A stretch of 64,000 nt of DNA from Rhyacophila brunnea (GCA_022495005.1 JAGYXB010002069.1:2666001-2730000); one strand, 5' to 3'; shown: positions 1 through 11,623, counted from the stretch's first letter. Made by a program: numbers and translations. The notes: generated from the letters alone by a model not told the origin.

Positions 1-30
1 AGGATGTTTACAATATTTTAAGGGATTTAC

Positions 31-248
31 CTGATATACGAGATAGTGCACGAGGACGGCCAAAGCCTCGACTCCTCGCGTAGGCGGAGGCGCTGGCTTC
101 CGCACCTGCTGCGACGGTTGAACCTGTTGCTGCTGATGGAGTTGAGGAGACGCGGCGACGGCCGGCGGCAGGATAGGGGATGACACCGCCACGGGTCCAT
201 TCACCACTCCGCTGGCTTTCGACGCGGGGCTGGAGGCACGATTTTGAT
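31..248 (-). CDS. Internal coding exon, Gln/Pro-rich linker then start of a hydrophobic helix
   Basis: On the minus strand a consensus acceptor (TTGTTCTTTGCAG) ends at 249 and a consensus donor (CAG|GTAAAT) follows 31. The exon is 218 nt. Read with two leading bases it is open throughout: about 72 residues, beginning Gln-Asn-Arg-Ala-Ser-Ser-Pro, then an Ala/Val/Pro-rich stretch, a QQQQ run, a basic-proline motif (RKPAPPPTRG) and a final segment EALAVLVHYLVYQ that looks like the start of an amphipathic or hydrophobic helix. It ends in phase 0, so the next exon lies to the left of the window. The GC-rich third positions contrast with the AT-rich surroundings, as expected for a real exon. The other open frame across this stretch lacks sensible composition. 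I do not recognise the family. The leading phase matches the exon at 61732-61924, so I infer both are one gene; that link is unproven. Confidence 0.7.
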
Positions 249-484
249 CTGCAAAGAACAATACGAAAAATGAGCATGGGCAATCCAAAATAACAATTAA
301 ACAGGTAGGTTTCGTTTAAAATATTTATTTAGAGAAAAAAAAACACTATAAATATAGCTTTATAATGTGAGCAAAAAATTTTAATACATACAATAAAAAA
401 TTAAATAATTTACCACAGAAAAATGGTTGGAAAAGGGGTTCATTTTGAAAAATATCCAGAATAATTTATTAAAATAAAAAAATA

Positions 485-619
485 TTTTTCTTTTTAATGT
501 TTTCAGATATATGTACCTACATATTAACACGGTTAAAATTGTATATTATCAAAAAAATATCTCAAATTGCAAGCTTCGTATTTTTCCGTTGGGTGCCTCT
601 GGTAGGTAAAGACATCGCC
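485..619 (+). repeat. Family E repeat fragment (probable LINE-derived)
   Basis: Contains the word CAAATTGCAAGCTTCGTATT and the phrase GTGCCTCTGGTAGGTA, shared with 50980-51065 and, inverted, with 57255-57365. At 620 it is interrupted at TTAA by the element at 624-1317; the 51 kb copy runs through the same site uninterrupted. Confidence 0.6.
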
Positions 620-623
620 TTAA

Positions 624-1317
624 GGGCCAACATGCGCCACGTAGATAAAAATGGAGATTTTTATGGTATTTTCAGAGCATAATCCTGGACATTCCTTAAA
701 CGTTATAGATAATCTATTTATATAATATTGAAGCCTTATTATCCTTTATATTTATTTTAAACATTTGCTGACTCCATAAAGTATTTTTATTACATCATAG
801 TATTCTTTTAAAACTCTCGATCTAATATTTTAGAATATAGTCATATTTCAGTACACCCATGTGAAGTGGTGTTAAGATTTTTTAGGTTTATTAATTTTTA
901 AACGTATTTATAAAACCATTAGTAAAATTAATGTTAACGTTATATAGTGAAATATTTACAATAAAAAATTATATTTATAATCTCTGTGATAAGAATTAGG
1001 CATTTAATTATTCAAAAAAATGGGCACGATTAACACACATGAAGATAATTCTAAAGATACTGATTGTTTTATAATAATTATTGACCTAAGAATAAGGTAG
1101 TATTTTTTTGAAATGCGCCATTTCTATTGGCATTTTCTCAGTGATTAAGCTGCAACATACGACCGTAGCCATAAATTGACAAACGATAACTTAAATAGGG
1201 AGTAAGATCATGTTAACGCGCGTGTTTGAACATGTACCTAACCGAAAAAAACATTTTTTTATTATGCTCTGAAAATACCATGACATCTCCATTTTGGCCT
1301 ACGTGGCACGTGGGCCG
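624..1317. mobile_element. TTAA-flanked TIR element (piggyBac-like MITE)
   Basis: TTAA occurs at 620-623 and 1318-1321. Directly inside, about 60 bp of left end (GGGCCAACATGCGCCACGTAG onwards) is matched as an inverted copy at the right end, including TGGTATTTTCAGAGCATAAT. No transposase reading frame is visible. TTAA duplications are characteristic of piggyBac elements, but the termini do not begin with CCC as in classical piggyBac, so the superfamily is tentative. Confidence 0.65.
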
Positions 1318-2507
1318 TTAATACACCAATATATACTTGAAAACATTACATTCCTTATTTGATAGTAACTGTAGTTTCTAATACATTTTAACAGTTATAT
1401 TGATAAGTGATCACACAGGAGAATGAAGTGTTTTGAGAAGAAAATAGGTAGCTCAGGTAGCTGGTACATTAAATATACGCAATCTGAAACTGTCCCAACC
1501 ACTGAGTGCGAAAATGAATCTAATATTAGCTGCTCGACCTATACTCGGACGCACTATTTTCATCTTGGTAGAGGCGCCACGCATAAGTGCCTGCACATGT
1601 TTTCTCTACATATCGACAATCATATCCAGACTCAATATCGATATATGATAACGGCTATAAAATCGGCCATCAATGGAAACTCAAGAGAGAGTTATTAACA
1701 TTGTCAAGTAAACTAGCAAGGGCCAAGATACAAACCTACAGTTCAAAATACACGAATCGCGGTTGAGGAAAATCCGTGAGTGGAGTAGACTTGGAAGAGT
1801 CGGAAGGTTTTTTTTTCTACATGCCTTTATGGATACCTCGCATTTACTATTACTATACTAGTTTCTTTAAGGACTTTGGCACGCAAGCTACTCTGCATGA
1901 CACTAATCAAATGAAAATGGTGCCGGCCGAACCGGAAAACCATTCGTCTACCCGCATCGGCTATTGCTAATTTGAATTCGGCCAGGGCCTATGAAACCAC
2001 CTTGAAAAAACCCTGGAAAATTCTTTCTAGTGCAAAAAAATGGGGGTAACACTTGGAAAAGATGTATGAAACTAAGATTCCATACAATAACTACTGTCTC
2101 CACAAAGTTGAGGTTATATTAACCAGTAGCGAAGAGTGAATGTAGGCCGTTAAAATCCGCCATAAATAGTGCACATTAAACTTTGTTAATCATACGTATT
2201 TGTTTTTATTGAACTAAGACCACATCTACAGATGTTATTGGTTAGTTTTTAAAAATCAATTAATACCTACCTTAACCAAACCATAATAGTTTTGGTATAA
2301 TATTTTGGGCGATACGAAAAAAGAAAACAAATATTATTATTAAACATATTGCTGGTTCATTTTCAGCAGCCCTGCCTCAACCGAACTATAATAGATATAA
2401 AAAATTATTCTGTCTATAAAATATTCGAAGTTATGTATGATTTAATTGATAGACGAGTATTTTTTGACTAATATCTATTATGGTTTTTTACTATTATTTT
2501 TTATTAG

Positions 2508-3050
2508 ATACTTTAGCTGAGGCATGGTCTAAAAAGATCGTGACTAAGCGACGCGCAGATTGTGCAAACGACGCGTGTGGAACAAAACATAATCTGTCAT
2601 AAAAATTCAACATGCGTCCATTAATGTTATGTTTATTGTTATATTAGTACGTCGCCGTGGCCGGCCCTCCCTCACCCTGCAGCGATGCTACAAAAGCGAC
2701 CTACGTGCTGCAGGTCTGACATGGCGGGAGGCACAGGAGTTGGCGATGGACCGAGGGAAGTGGCGCCAACTTGTGCTTGCCCTATGCCCCAATGTTGGGA
2801 CGTGACAGGGTGAAAGAAGAAAAAGAAGTAGTATTAATAATAATATATTCATTGACATGTTTTCTATTTCGAGTATACGCGTGACGTTTTTCAGTCAGCT
2901 TTACACGATTTAAGAATATATTCCTCCGACGCCATCACAAAACAAATTGACGTGCTCATATAACGACTACCCCTCTTCGATTGGCAACGAGTGCGAAATT
3001 TCGTTCCACCTATTGCTGAAAATTATTTGCCGTTTCACTGATGTATGCTC
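2508..3050. mobile_element. Family D element nested in C1
   Basis: Homologous in inverted orientation to 32695-33062: both carry the phrase GAGGCATGGTCTAAAA or its complement, CGCGCAGATTGTGCAAAC-like sequence and the GGTGGGACGAAATTTCGC-like block. The right boundary is TTAA (3051-3054); the left is TTAG, probably decayed TTAA. It is longer than the other copy because of a nested LINE tail. Confidence 0.65.
2650..2805 (+). pseudogene. C-terminus of a non-LTR retrotransposon endonuclease/reverse transcriptase ORF2
   Basis: The frame from 2650 reads RRRGRPSLTLQRC followed by DLRAAGLTWREAQELAMDR and GKWRQLVLALCP, ending at TGA (2803-2805). The GRP...W/L...D..GLTWREAQ..A.DR.KWR pattern is the conserved tail of jockey/CR1-type ORF2 proteins. 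A 3' tail GAAAGAAGAAAAAGAAG follows. It is 5'-truncated to about 52 codons with no internal stop, so the insertion is fairly recent. It sits inside the family D element and records the third insertion at this locus. Confidence 0.85.
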
Positions 3051-3224
3051 TTAATCTGTAAACTGAAGTCTTATTTGAATGAAAACAAATACGTATGACT
3101 GACAAAATTTGGTGTGCACTATTTATGGCGGATCTTAACAGCCTACCTCCACCCTTCGCCAGTGATATTAACAGACTTATTAGGAGAAATGGTGATTATC
3201 AAAAAAAACAATATTTTTTGTCAC

Positions 3225-3265
3225 ACGCAGGATTTGAACCCACGTGCCTCTCAATAATTCAAACA
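3225..3265 (-). repeat. tRNA-like SINE fragment
   Basis: The minus strand carries GTGGGTTCAAATCCTGCGTG, a near-perfect RNA polymerase III box B with flanking T-arm bases. No matching full acceptor or D arm was found, so it is a decayed SINE head rather than a tRNA gene. Confidence 0.45.
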
Positions 3266-3319
3266 TGTAATTAATACGTATATTATATAATATATATAAA
3301 AAACAAATATACTGTTTTA

Positions 3320-3560
3320 GCGAACCCGTACTTTTGGTCCTCCGGAGCGCCGACCTAGCCACATATCCTCGCGGAGTTTTAGTCAGCAGCGCTCGATACA
3401 TGGTGCAGCACACGACGTCTACGATGACGACTATCCTCCAAGGCTCTCCGACCAGCAGCACATATATCTGAAGAGGCGCATGGCAGCGCCGCTCGTCGAT
3501 TAGTTCAGTCACGTAAACGAAATATGGCGGATTTTTTGAACTGGTTATATTGCAATGTTC
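3320..3560. other. GC-rich patch, unassigned
   Basis: Base composition is clearly higher in GC than its flanks, with many CpG. Open frames run on both strands, the longest on minus through the adjacent SINE, but none shows a family motif. It may be a remnant of an old transposon coding region or an intronic regulatory element. Confidence 0.3.
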
Positions 3561-5580
3561 ATGCATGCCTCTGATTTGGTGGACCTGAACTACGGTGTTT
3601 TAATAATTTATGTTGTATTGATTATTAAGTATTATATTTTACGGACTTTGCAACCTTTTTAGTCCATTGTAATCAGGTGTAATTATTTAAGCACATGATA
3701 AATTAATTATTAGACATTTCACTACGAGGGGGGGCTGTATTATCCGTACAGTCCATTGCAGACCTCAGAAAAAGACACAAGATAACACAGTCATAATAAG
3801 TTGTCCTGCGTTGCAACGCGCACAAGTTCAAATTATTCAATGGAAGTCAAGTGTCACTGGTCACCCTACAAACAATCACACAGTCTGATATTTTCATAAA
3901 CAGCTGTTTTTTTTCTAAAGATACCAAAATCACAATAATATGACGTTTAGTTTACTGTTTCACTGATTTTAAAATTCCTCTTCAGGCTTTCTTATAATTC
4001 TATTAACACTATGTAATATTTACGTAACTGTAATTGACCCATACATAATATAACTTTACTTTACTGTCAAAATTAGTTAAGAGTGTATCTATTAACATAT
4101 CAAATCGCTGAAAATCCTAGGTTGTCGGTATTAGATGAAATTCTCTGCCAAACTATATCGTGGTATTTTTTGTATGGAAATACTACCTATATCTGAATAT
4201 TTAACTTAATCTGATAGTCGAAATTACCAATTTTGCATTTATCGTGCATTGGTCTTCGTACAAGGACCAGGAATATGCATTTTCTTTTGAAATGTACCGT
4301 TTCATGTTATAATAGTATTTGAATTTATGAAAATATTGGCCAAAATACTAGAAAATTCAGTAGTATGCATATACAAATAAACGAAGGCCCTAGAAATAAA
4401 GCCGGCAGTTTTCATTTTTGAAAAATGTTGACAGGTCAATAAAAAAATTACACTTATTTATCTCTTGTATAATTAATATCTCTAAAATATAATATGATAA
4501 AATGTTTCATACTATTCGTAGGTATACAAACGTTTAAAGATATTTTTTCAGAAATTACACCTCAAATAGGTATAAGGTATGGGTCAAAGATATATGACGT
4601 TTTTAAATGGCGTGCCAATACTTTACGAAAAAGGAAGCTGCCGTTTTTGTTTCTAGACCCTCAAATGCTTTCCTACGCTGCGATGTTGGGTCATGTATAA
4701 AAGTGGCTTTCTATTCATATTGACATTTTAAATGAAAAAAAACATTAACTTTTGAAAAATAGCCAAAACAAATTATTAACATCCGATTCTGCATTAACAA
4801 CATTAAGTAGATAATATTTTGCAACCATTGGAAACATTTTTTTTAAATTCAAATCAACGTTAAAGGCTCAGACACACAACACCGCTGCTGAATAAAAAAA
4901 ATACAAGTGGAAATTCTAATCAGATGCGTTTGGTATCAAGTAAATCCTGCACCAACGCACGCTAACTGCAGTGCAGTGTGTTTTCGTCTTAGCTCGGATA
5001 TTATATAATATCCAGAGTACATGTTGTATAAACGCCTTTTACATACTTGTTAATACGAAAATAATCTTGCGGATTATCGCGAACTGAAAAAAAAATCGAT
5101 AGCATATTGTGCCCAATATTATTTGGCAGTTCATTGACGCCTCGTGAAGTGAGTAAAGCCGCACGAAAATAAAAAATAAATAATAATACTTATACGCGGT
5201 TCATCAAAACACATGAGTCGATGCCTTTTTACAAGATTGACTTTATAAATACGGCGTTGCGGGGAAAGAGGCGGTTTTAATCTAATAATATCGGATATGT
5301 GCGTATTACGAAAGAGCTGGCAATCATTCAAGGCCATCGGAAATAGAACTTGGTCCACGCGTCCACATCAATCTGACAGGACGGCGGTTTGGTCTCTCAG
5401 TTGGGAACAGCACAGTAGCGCGGTAAAATACACACATCATTATTAGAGAGAATAGAAAAACAAAAGCATCAACACCAGACATTCGGCTGGTGTCAGGCAA
5501 AACCACACAAGTGACAATATTGGTTACTTTTCAATACATACAGCAAAAATAGTAAAATTTGAACGCAATCTGAATTTGGC
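3561..5580. other. No gene seen
   Basis: AT-rich intronic sequence. The only texture is an unassigned GC-richer stretch at about 5330-5510 with a direct phrase ACATTCGGCTGGTGTCAGG; no TIR, tRNA box or protein motif was recognised. Confidence 0.5.
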
Positions 5581-5595
5581 ATCTATAGTAACCAG

Positions 5596-5932
5596 CATGG
5601 CCCCCACAAGGGGGGGTTGATAGGGCTCTAGCCTGGGGGCCCGGCGAGGCGAATCGACCAGATAAGTGAGATAAACACACATCACAAATTTGCTTTAATA
5701 GTTAAAAAAAAGTCGCTGCGGCGCTATTTTCTTTCAATAATATTATTTAAAGTTATGTGGTTGTACGATACAATTTTTAATTGTGTATCAATACTTGACA
5801 TCTCCATAATTCGAATGGATGTATTAAAATATACAATAAAACGCTAAATATACAGATTGATTTTACTGCGTACAGACTGCCCTAATTCTTAGCGATAGGT
5901 AGGGGGGCCCACTTCACGATGTAGGGCCCATG
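5596..5932. mobile_element. Family H hAT-type element, GGGCCC-rich termini (copy H1)
   Basis: The 8-bp duplication GTAACCAG lies at 5588-5595 and 5933-5940. Ends are CATGGCCCCCACA and CATGGGCCCTACA. Short G/C-rich termini enclose about 220 bp of AT-rich filler. It inserted three bases inside the outer hAT element, so part of the outer left end is duplicated. The second copy is at 27629-27972. Confidence 0.8.
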
Positions 5933-6305
5933 GTAACCAGTATTGCCCTTATTGACAAAAATATGCCAGACGAGATACGAAGACAAGCTATTTGGCTGGC
6001 CAAACGCAATATCCCTTTTGTCGATCGAAAAAAAGGCAAAAATTGAAAAAAATGGGTATACGTGTAAAGATCACATCACATTTCCCCAGAAATTCATTTC
6101 AAAATTGACAAAAATTAATTAATTAATCTAAGAACCTACGAAAAGCAATACTTAGGTAGGTGATACCAGATATTGGAATCTCCGATAATCTTCAATCCGA
6201 TGCCACATGCCTAAGCACACATTAAAATATAATATCTGACACCATCGTATCAATACAACGCCAAGAATGCTCATATTGTTTCATTAAATATCCGAATAAA
6301 TGTTT

Positions 6306-6543
6306 CGCTAGATTTCAAAATCAGCCAAGTCCATAATAGATGAATAGGAGAAAAACAGCTTTTTGTTTTCTCAAGTACACAGTCACAAGGGTGAAAGTTT
6401 ATATTATTTCGAGTATAGAATATTTAAAATTAATAAGTTTCGCATTTTGATAATGCAGAAATGTTAGAAAGCAGTAGTTCTTCAGAAATTCACAAAAAAG
6501 TCAAAAATACCTAGGTGGACTTGGCTGATTTTGAAATCTAGCG
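6306..6543. mobile_element. Small TIR element (28-bp perfect inverted repeats)
   Basis: Positions 6306-6333 and 6516-6543 are perfect inverted copies beginning CGCTAGATTTCAAAATCAG. The 238-bp unit fits a MITE. No target duplication is evident, so these could instead be internal inverted repeats of the surrounding hAT element. Confidence 0.5.
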
Positions 6544-6722
6544 ACACAAATAAATTAAAAATCTAGCTTATTTACAGCATATTTAATTAAAGCTGTTGGA
6601 AGCCATAAAAAAAATGCTAATAAAAACGCCATAAGCTAGACGCATTTTTTGCAAGCTAGATGCCTATCAAAAAATTTTAGATCTGGCAAGAAAAATGCTA
6701 ACATGGCAACGCTGATAGTAAC

Positions 6723-8059
6723 GTCTATCAACATAAAGTATAACAAATGAGCTAAGGCGATAATTAAGTACTCGTCACTCGAACATCATAATATTAATGA
6801 GTCGATATCAAACCTTTAAATCAAGCAGTTCAAAATTAACCTCTCAATTAACTAGTCGTTACTTCCATATTATATTTGTCTTAATATGACATAAAACTAT
6901 CAAATACAAACTTCACATAACTAAATTAATATTATCCAAATATATACATCCCCAAAATTTAATACAGTGTACACGTGCATACAAATAAAATAACCATTAG
7001 GAATAAACAGTTCTGTTTCTGTCTATCAATCAATTATGTATTCACATATCAAAAACTTAAGCTTAATAGTTGCTTCAATGAATAAACAACTACACACCTG
7101 AATAAGACGTGGAAAAAAGCATTGGAGACACGTTTTTCCGATGTTTTAATTTGACAGACTGACCGCAAGATATAATGAAATGAAATGTGGTACAAATAAC
7201 AAAAACTGGGAAACATTAATTGAGCGATTTGCCTTATATGTCGGATTTGGATAACATTCATTCAGTACTATTAAATTCGACAAATGTATGTTTTTAAAAA
7301 CAAACAGTTGAGCAATTTCACCTGTAGGTAATAAAAAAAATAACGAAACTGTACTAACAAGACAACACGATAGTGTGACGTAGTAGAATGAAGCAGTAAT
7401 CTTAAAAAAATATTATTAAATTATTATCCAAAAAAATTGATCTATAATTTTGTAAGTCATGCATATTTGACGAATATGACATGGATTGCAATTTTTATGG
7501 ACTTAATGCGGTTCTGATTGACAAATGAACGGAATGACTCAATAGGGAATTATCGCCATTCATCGCCATATATATCAAGTAAATAAAAGTTGAAGTAATG
7601 CAAAATAAATGATAAATTTCATTGACTATAGCTATAGGTATTTTGTACCTAGGTATTGCGGTTAAAAAACGTCGCATTAAAAGAAATCATATTTTTTACA
7701 ATAGAAAGCTTGAACGATTTGAACTTTCGTGCTTTATCTTTTTCCTACTGTCAATAATTATTGTTATCAATAGGTGAATTTTTTAAAACATTTTTATGTG
7801 GTTTATGTTATTCAATATTTTGTGTCACTGAATAAACTGATGTATACAAGCTAGGTATATCTACTAATATATGTATGCGTATAAAAACGAGCCTTAGTCA
7901 ATTCAATAGAAACTGTAGGTAACTTTTTAAAATGAATTAAAATTTTCAAGTAAGTTTTTCGTTCTCATTAAGAAAAACAGAAACATATTTCATATACAAC
8001 ATACTTCATGATTAGGTATGTAGATACTTGCGTATTTAAAAAAAATGTTTGCCATAATC
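6723..8059. other. No gene seen
   Basis: AT-rich sequence with short open frames only. None carries splice-flanked coding composition or repeat termini that I could recognise. Confidence 0.5.
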
Positions 8060-8285
8060 GGTCATAATAAAATCATAATATGGGCCTCCACAGAGTGGAG
8101 GTTGTATTAAAAGATTTTTGTGTTTACGAGAAATGGATGTTAGCCACATGCTCAACCTATTAGGTACATACTCCGAGATTAAATACACATTGAAAAAAAA
8201 TGTATTTTTTGATCTGACCTACAATTCTACACCGGGACCCACGAAATTATACACTGACACGTTACCGCTTGGCCACCGTCTTCAT
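8060..8285 (-). mobile_element. SINE family A, degenerate copy
   Basis: Aligns with the intact copies at 50071-50315 and 62863-63124 through GGGCCTCCACAGAGTGGAGG, CGAGAAATGGATGT, CTCAACCTATTAGGT and a tRNA-like head ending near 8285. Box B is damaged. Confidence 0.75.
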
Positions 8286-8388
8286 TCCGTCGACATTTAG
8301 GTAAGTAGGTACTTAATAGAATTCAATTTACAATTTACAATTTATAATTACAATTTTATTTTTTTTACAATTTATCACTGCGAGAGCC

Positions 8389-8441
8389 GAGTTAACTCGT
8401 CAAAGCATGTATATCGCATCAGGCCATGGACGAGTTAACTC
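8389..8441. repeat. Two GAGTTAACTC palindromes 33 bp apart
   Basis: The perfect palindrome GAGTTAACTC occurs at 8389-8398 and 8432-8441, each extended by CGT on the right and the second also by GAC on the left. Direct and inverted readings are equivalent, so this could be a paired binding site or a tiny foldback remnant. Confidence 0.4.
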
Positions 8442-9584
8442 GTGCATTCTTGTAAACGTCATAACTTCTGAATTCTGTTCCTATTTCATATGTTGAAGGG
8501 ATTATTTTGTTCCAAAAATAGCTGGTCTACAAGTATCAACCAAGTAAAAACTGGCTGGCAGTGATAGGGTTTTAAGAATACAAATATAACAGTACAATAA
8601 ATGTATCTTAGGTACTCGTACCTATATACTTTCCTCACAAAAAATCTCTTTCTGTGAGTCAAGTATAAATCGTTTATCGTCGTAGTCTGGTAATGGTGTA
8701 ACAACCGAAACAACTGTCGATTAATAAACCACTCTTTAAAATTTAATACGACTTATATTATCGTTTTTATATATAAAAATAAATCAATTATTAACGTTTA
8801 AATTGAACTATTTTAAACGCTTTTTCTTTCACGGTATTCGCAGATAAGGTACGTCAAATATAACTAAATAAATAAATAAATCTATTTACTTTTTAGCCAC
8901 CTCTGATGTGACGCCAATGGAAAATGATGAGTAACATTTCTAAAATCAAAATTACCAACTGTAAGAGCAACAGAAGTAAATAAACATGAAAACACTTGAC
9001 TCATTTCTTGATTGAGCATTTAATTCAATACAGGCTTCTATATAAATTATAAATAATAGCTGAAATGTATGGCATAGCCATGTGCAAAGTAAAAATATCT
9101 ATTATGCCAACCAAATTTAATAATAGTATAATACATTTTGTTTCAAATTTTATTAATAGTTCTCGCAATCTAAGTTTATATCAGTCACAACACAGAGCTA
9201 GGAACTTAGAACCGGAACTGAACATTAAAATATCAAGGGTACAAGTTACTTACATAATACCTAGTCCACACAAATATATCTACATATATTCGAACAAAAA
9301 AATCATACAATGTTTGCCGCTGTACAAATGCAAACGTGCACAATAATTTATAAAAAACCCCAACTGATGTGGTTTGGAATGTTCACTACACACAAATTTG
9401 CGTGATTTAATCGAAACAACATTTCACAAGACCACGCGTCGCTACTTCCGATGACAGTAAAAAACTGGGGGAAAAATAGACACACTTGCTGTGTACAGTA
9501 CACGTTGTCCATCCGTAGCGAAATGCAAGGGCATTTTTATAAAAAAACATATTTACGGACTTGTATCATGACCAGTCGCGAAGG
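8442..9584. other. No gene seen
   Basis: AT-rich. A short AAAT run is present near 8868-8882; otherwise nothing recognised. Confidence 0.5.
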
Positions 9585-9650
9585 TTGGAGTTAGGCTGTT
9601 AAAATCCGACATAAACAGTGCATTATAATTTAAGATCGGGGCATCGTGTT
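9585..9650 (+). repeat. Family C terminal fragment
   Basis: GCGAAGGTTGGAGTTAGGC followed by TGTTAAAATCCGACATAAAC matches the family C TIR. Only the left end survives. Confidence 0.55.
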
Positions 9651-9691
9651 TACAACATCTTTCCGTTGGTATAAATATACTATATATATTT

Positions 9692-9911
9692 AACCATGTC
9701 CGATCTCAATGAGATCATATGAGCCCCATCGAGTGAAGATCATATAAACAGATTTTTGGTTGTACGTAAAATGGATGTTAGCCACTTTCTCAACCCATTA
9801 TCTAATCCTTGGTACAAACGTACATGGACAAAAAAATCGCCAAATCCGGAATATGAGCCCGGGACCAGTGACGTTATAGGCCGACACGTTTCACGCTCAG
9901 CTATCGTTGGA
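9692..9911 (-). mobile_element. SINE family A copy
   Basis: Starts at CCATGTCCGATCTCAATGAG and runs to a degraded tRNA-like head near 9911. It shares AAATGGATGTTAGCCACTT and TCAACCCATTA with the other copies. Confidence 0.75.
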
Positions 9912-10129
9912 ATTATATAATATATTATATTAGTGGCGTTGAGTTTCTTTTTCTGAAATGGGCCAATTAATTTAGGAATCCCTGATCTAGTGGATACAGG
10001 AGCGGCCATGTGGCAAATTTAGTGCCTATTGATTATATACCATCCGATGACGGAACGTTATATTTGCCTGCCGAGTTATATTGATTACAACGTAAGAATA
10101 TAATTATTGTGTGTGGTTTGTACCGTATC

Positions 10130-10490
10130 CGGAAATTTGTACGTAAACAGTTCACCGCAGGACACTTATTCGTGCGCCGCAGTACGTGAAACATGAGTTC
10201 GTGTAACATTTGTACGTATGCTACAACATGTGGCGAATTTTATGAGATGTCTTTACTAGGTTAGGTTAGGTTAGGCTAGGTTAGGTTAGGTTAGGGTTAA
10301 TCTAATTGGAACAGTACTATTTGCAAACTATCGCCGCATTTTGTAAGATACGTACAAATGTATTCCACGGTGAAATTTTCAACGAAGAACTCGTCATTTG
10401 ATAAAATGTTATACGAACTCATGTTTCACGTATTGTGGCGCACGAATAAGTGTCCAACGATGAACTGCATACGTACAACTTACATGTACT
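10130..10490. mobile_element. TIR element carrying telomeric TTAGG repeats
   Basis: Left arm about 10136-10215 and right arm about 10405-10480 are inverted copies containing GACACTTATTCGTGCGCC and GTGAAACATGAGTTCGT. The centre holds the TTAGG array (10256-10295). No transposase and no clear target duplication. The arms have diverged by several substitutions, so the element is not new. Confidence 0.65.
10256..10295 (+). repeat. Interstitial TTAGG telomere-type array
   Basis: Eight consecutive TTAGG units, two with T to C at the first base. TTAGG is the canonical insect telomere unit. The array is internal and sits within a TIR element, so it is not a chromosome end. Confidence 0.9.
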
Positions 10491-11620
10491 TAACCGATTT
10501 GTACTTTATCACATGTGGCAGAGATCCTATTCTAGTCAATAATTGTAAGCGAATATTTAAATATTAACATGCCATATAAAAGCATAAAAATATTACAGAT
10601 AACATTTGTATTATTATTCTTAGTGAAAGTAAGAGTGTGCGGTGTATTATTTTTATAAATTTCTCATGGGCTGAATTTGCAAATTGTTATTAGTTATGCG
10701 CACGCCCATTCAATGACCGTACATTTTTTTGTAAATCGTTAAAAAATAAAAGTTTATACTACAAAGAGAGAGTACAGTTTAGATTGAAAGATGTGATGTG
10801 AATAGCCGAATGGAGTCTAGAAATTGAGGATCCAGTCGCAAAATCGTTGAAATTCCTCGGCGGCAACTGAATTCACTGCCGTCAAATGCATGATGTAAAA
10901 TTATGATTTCATAATAATTAGTCTTGGTTATCGATATTTTTTTCATCATTTTCGTGCTGGGATAAACAATCATTAGAGTGCTTTTTCTGTCGAATGCCAG
11001 CATAAACGTACTAAGTCATGTTTTTCTAATTATAATATTGTAAATAAACGCGTGAAAAAAATGCTGCGATTTTATGTCGACGTATACCTATTTCCGGTCA
11101 AACCTTACAACAGCTGGAAAGGTCGAACACGGGATGGGCTTGCGCGATTCTATACCTACCCAATATAAAATAGTCCCAAAATAATGTAAAAATTAATTGA
11201 TATAATATGATTTCCAATTGAATTAAAAAATAAACTAGCTATATGAATAAGTAGTTAAATTTAATATTATTACGATATCGTTAGTAGGTATAAAAATCAG
11301 ACGATAATTGCTTTTATTTTTTTGACATTTCAAAGAAAATATTTGGTGTTTTAAAATAACTTCTGAAGATTGGATAAATAAACAAATAAATATATTTTTT
11401 AAAGACTTATTATTAACAACTACATAAGTATATTACTTATATTATTCAAAATAAATATATTATAAGCTGTTTTTTATGAAACAAGTGTTAATTCGATTAT
11501 ATATCTACGGTGTTGCCATTTATGCATGTGCTAATTAATATATGCTACAATGGTCATAATGTACGCTAAATCCTCCAGATTATCAATAAACACGAATGTT
11601 CGCCTATATAAATATTGTTG
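10491..11620. other. No gene seen
   Basis: AT-rich with a slightly GC-richer stretch near 10800-10880. No conserved motif found. Confidence 0.5.
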
Positions 11621-11623
11621 AGA

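Larger units (their letters stand above)
2124..3164. mobile_element. Family C non-autonomous hAT element with long TIRs (copy C1)
   Basis: The 8-bp duplication ATATTAAC lies at 2116-2123 and 3165-3172. Ends read CAGTAGCGAAG and CACTGGCGAAG inwards. The TIRs extend beyond 100 bp through GCACTATTTATG and the CATACGTATTTGTTTT region. The element carries no hAT transposase. Its centre holds a second element (2508-3050), which itself holds a LINE tail. Other copies: 38281-38999, 40690-41178, 44042-44668, 62723-63404, and a fragment at 9585-9650. Confidence 0.8.
5593..6714. mobile_element. hAT element interrupted by a second hAT element
   Basis: The target duplication ATAGTAAC is at 5585-5592 and 6715-6722. 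After removing the nested element at 5596-5932, the left end reads CAGTATTGCCCTTATTG and the right end, inverted, CAGCGTTGCCATGTTAGC, a CAGYRTTGCC hAT terminus. It has no transposase frame. The interior also contains a 28-bp inverted repeat pair (6306-6543). Confidence 0.75.

Noticed and set aside
3180..3566. 128-codon minus-strand open frame
   Set aside because: It runs through the tRNA-like SINE fragment and AT-rich filler; no motif and no splice support.
10256..10295. Chromosome end (true telomere)
   Set aside because: Only eight units, flanked on both sides by inverted arms and ordinary intronic sequence.
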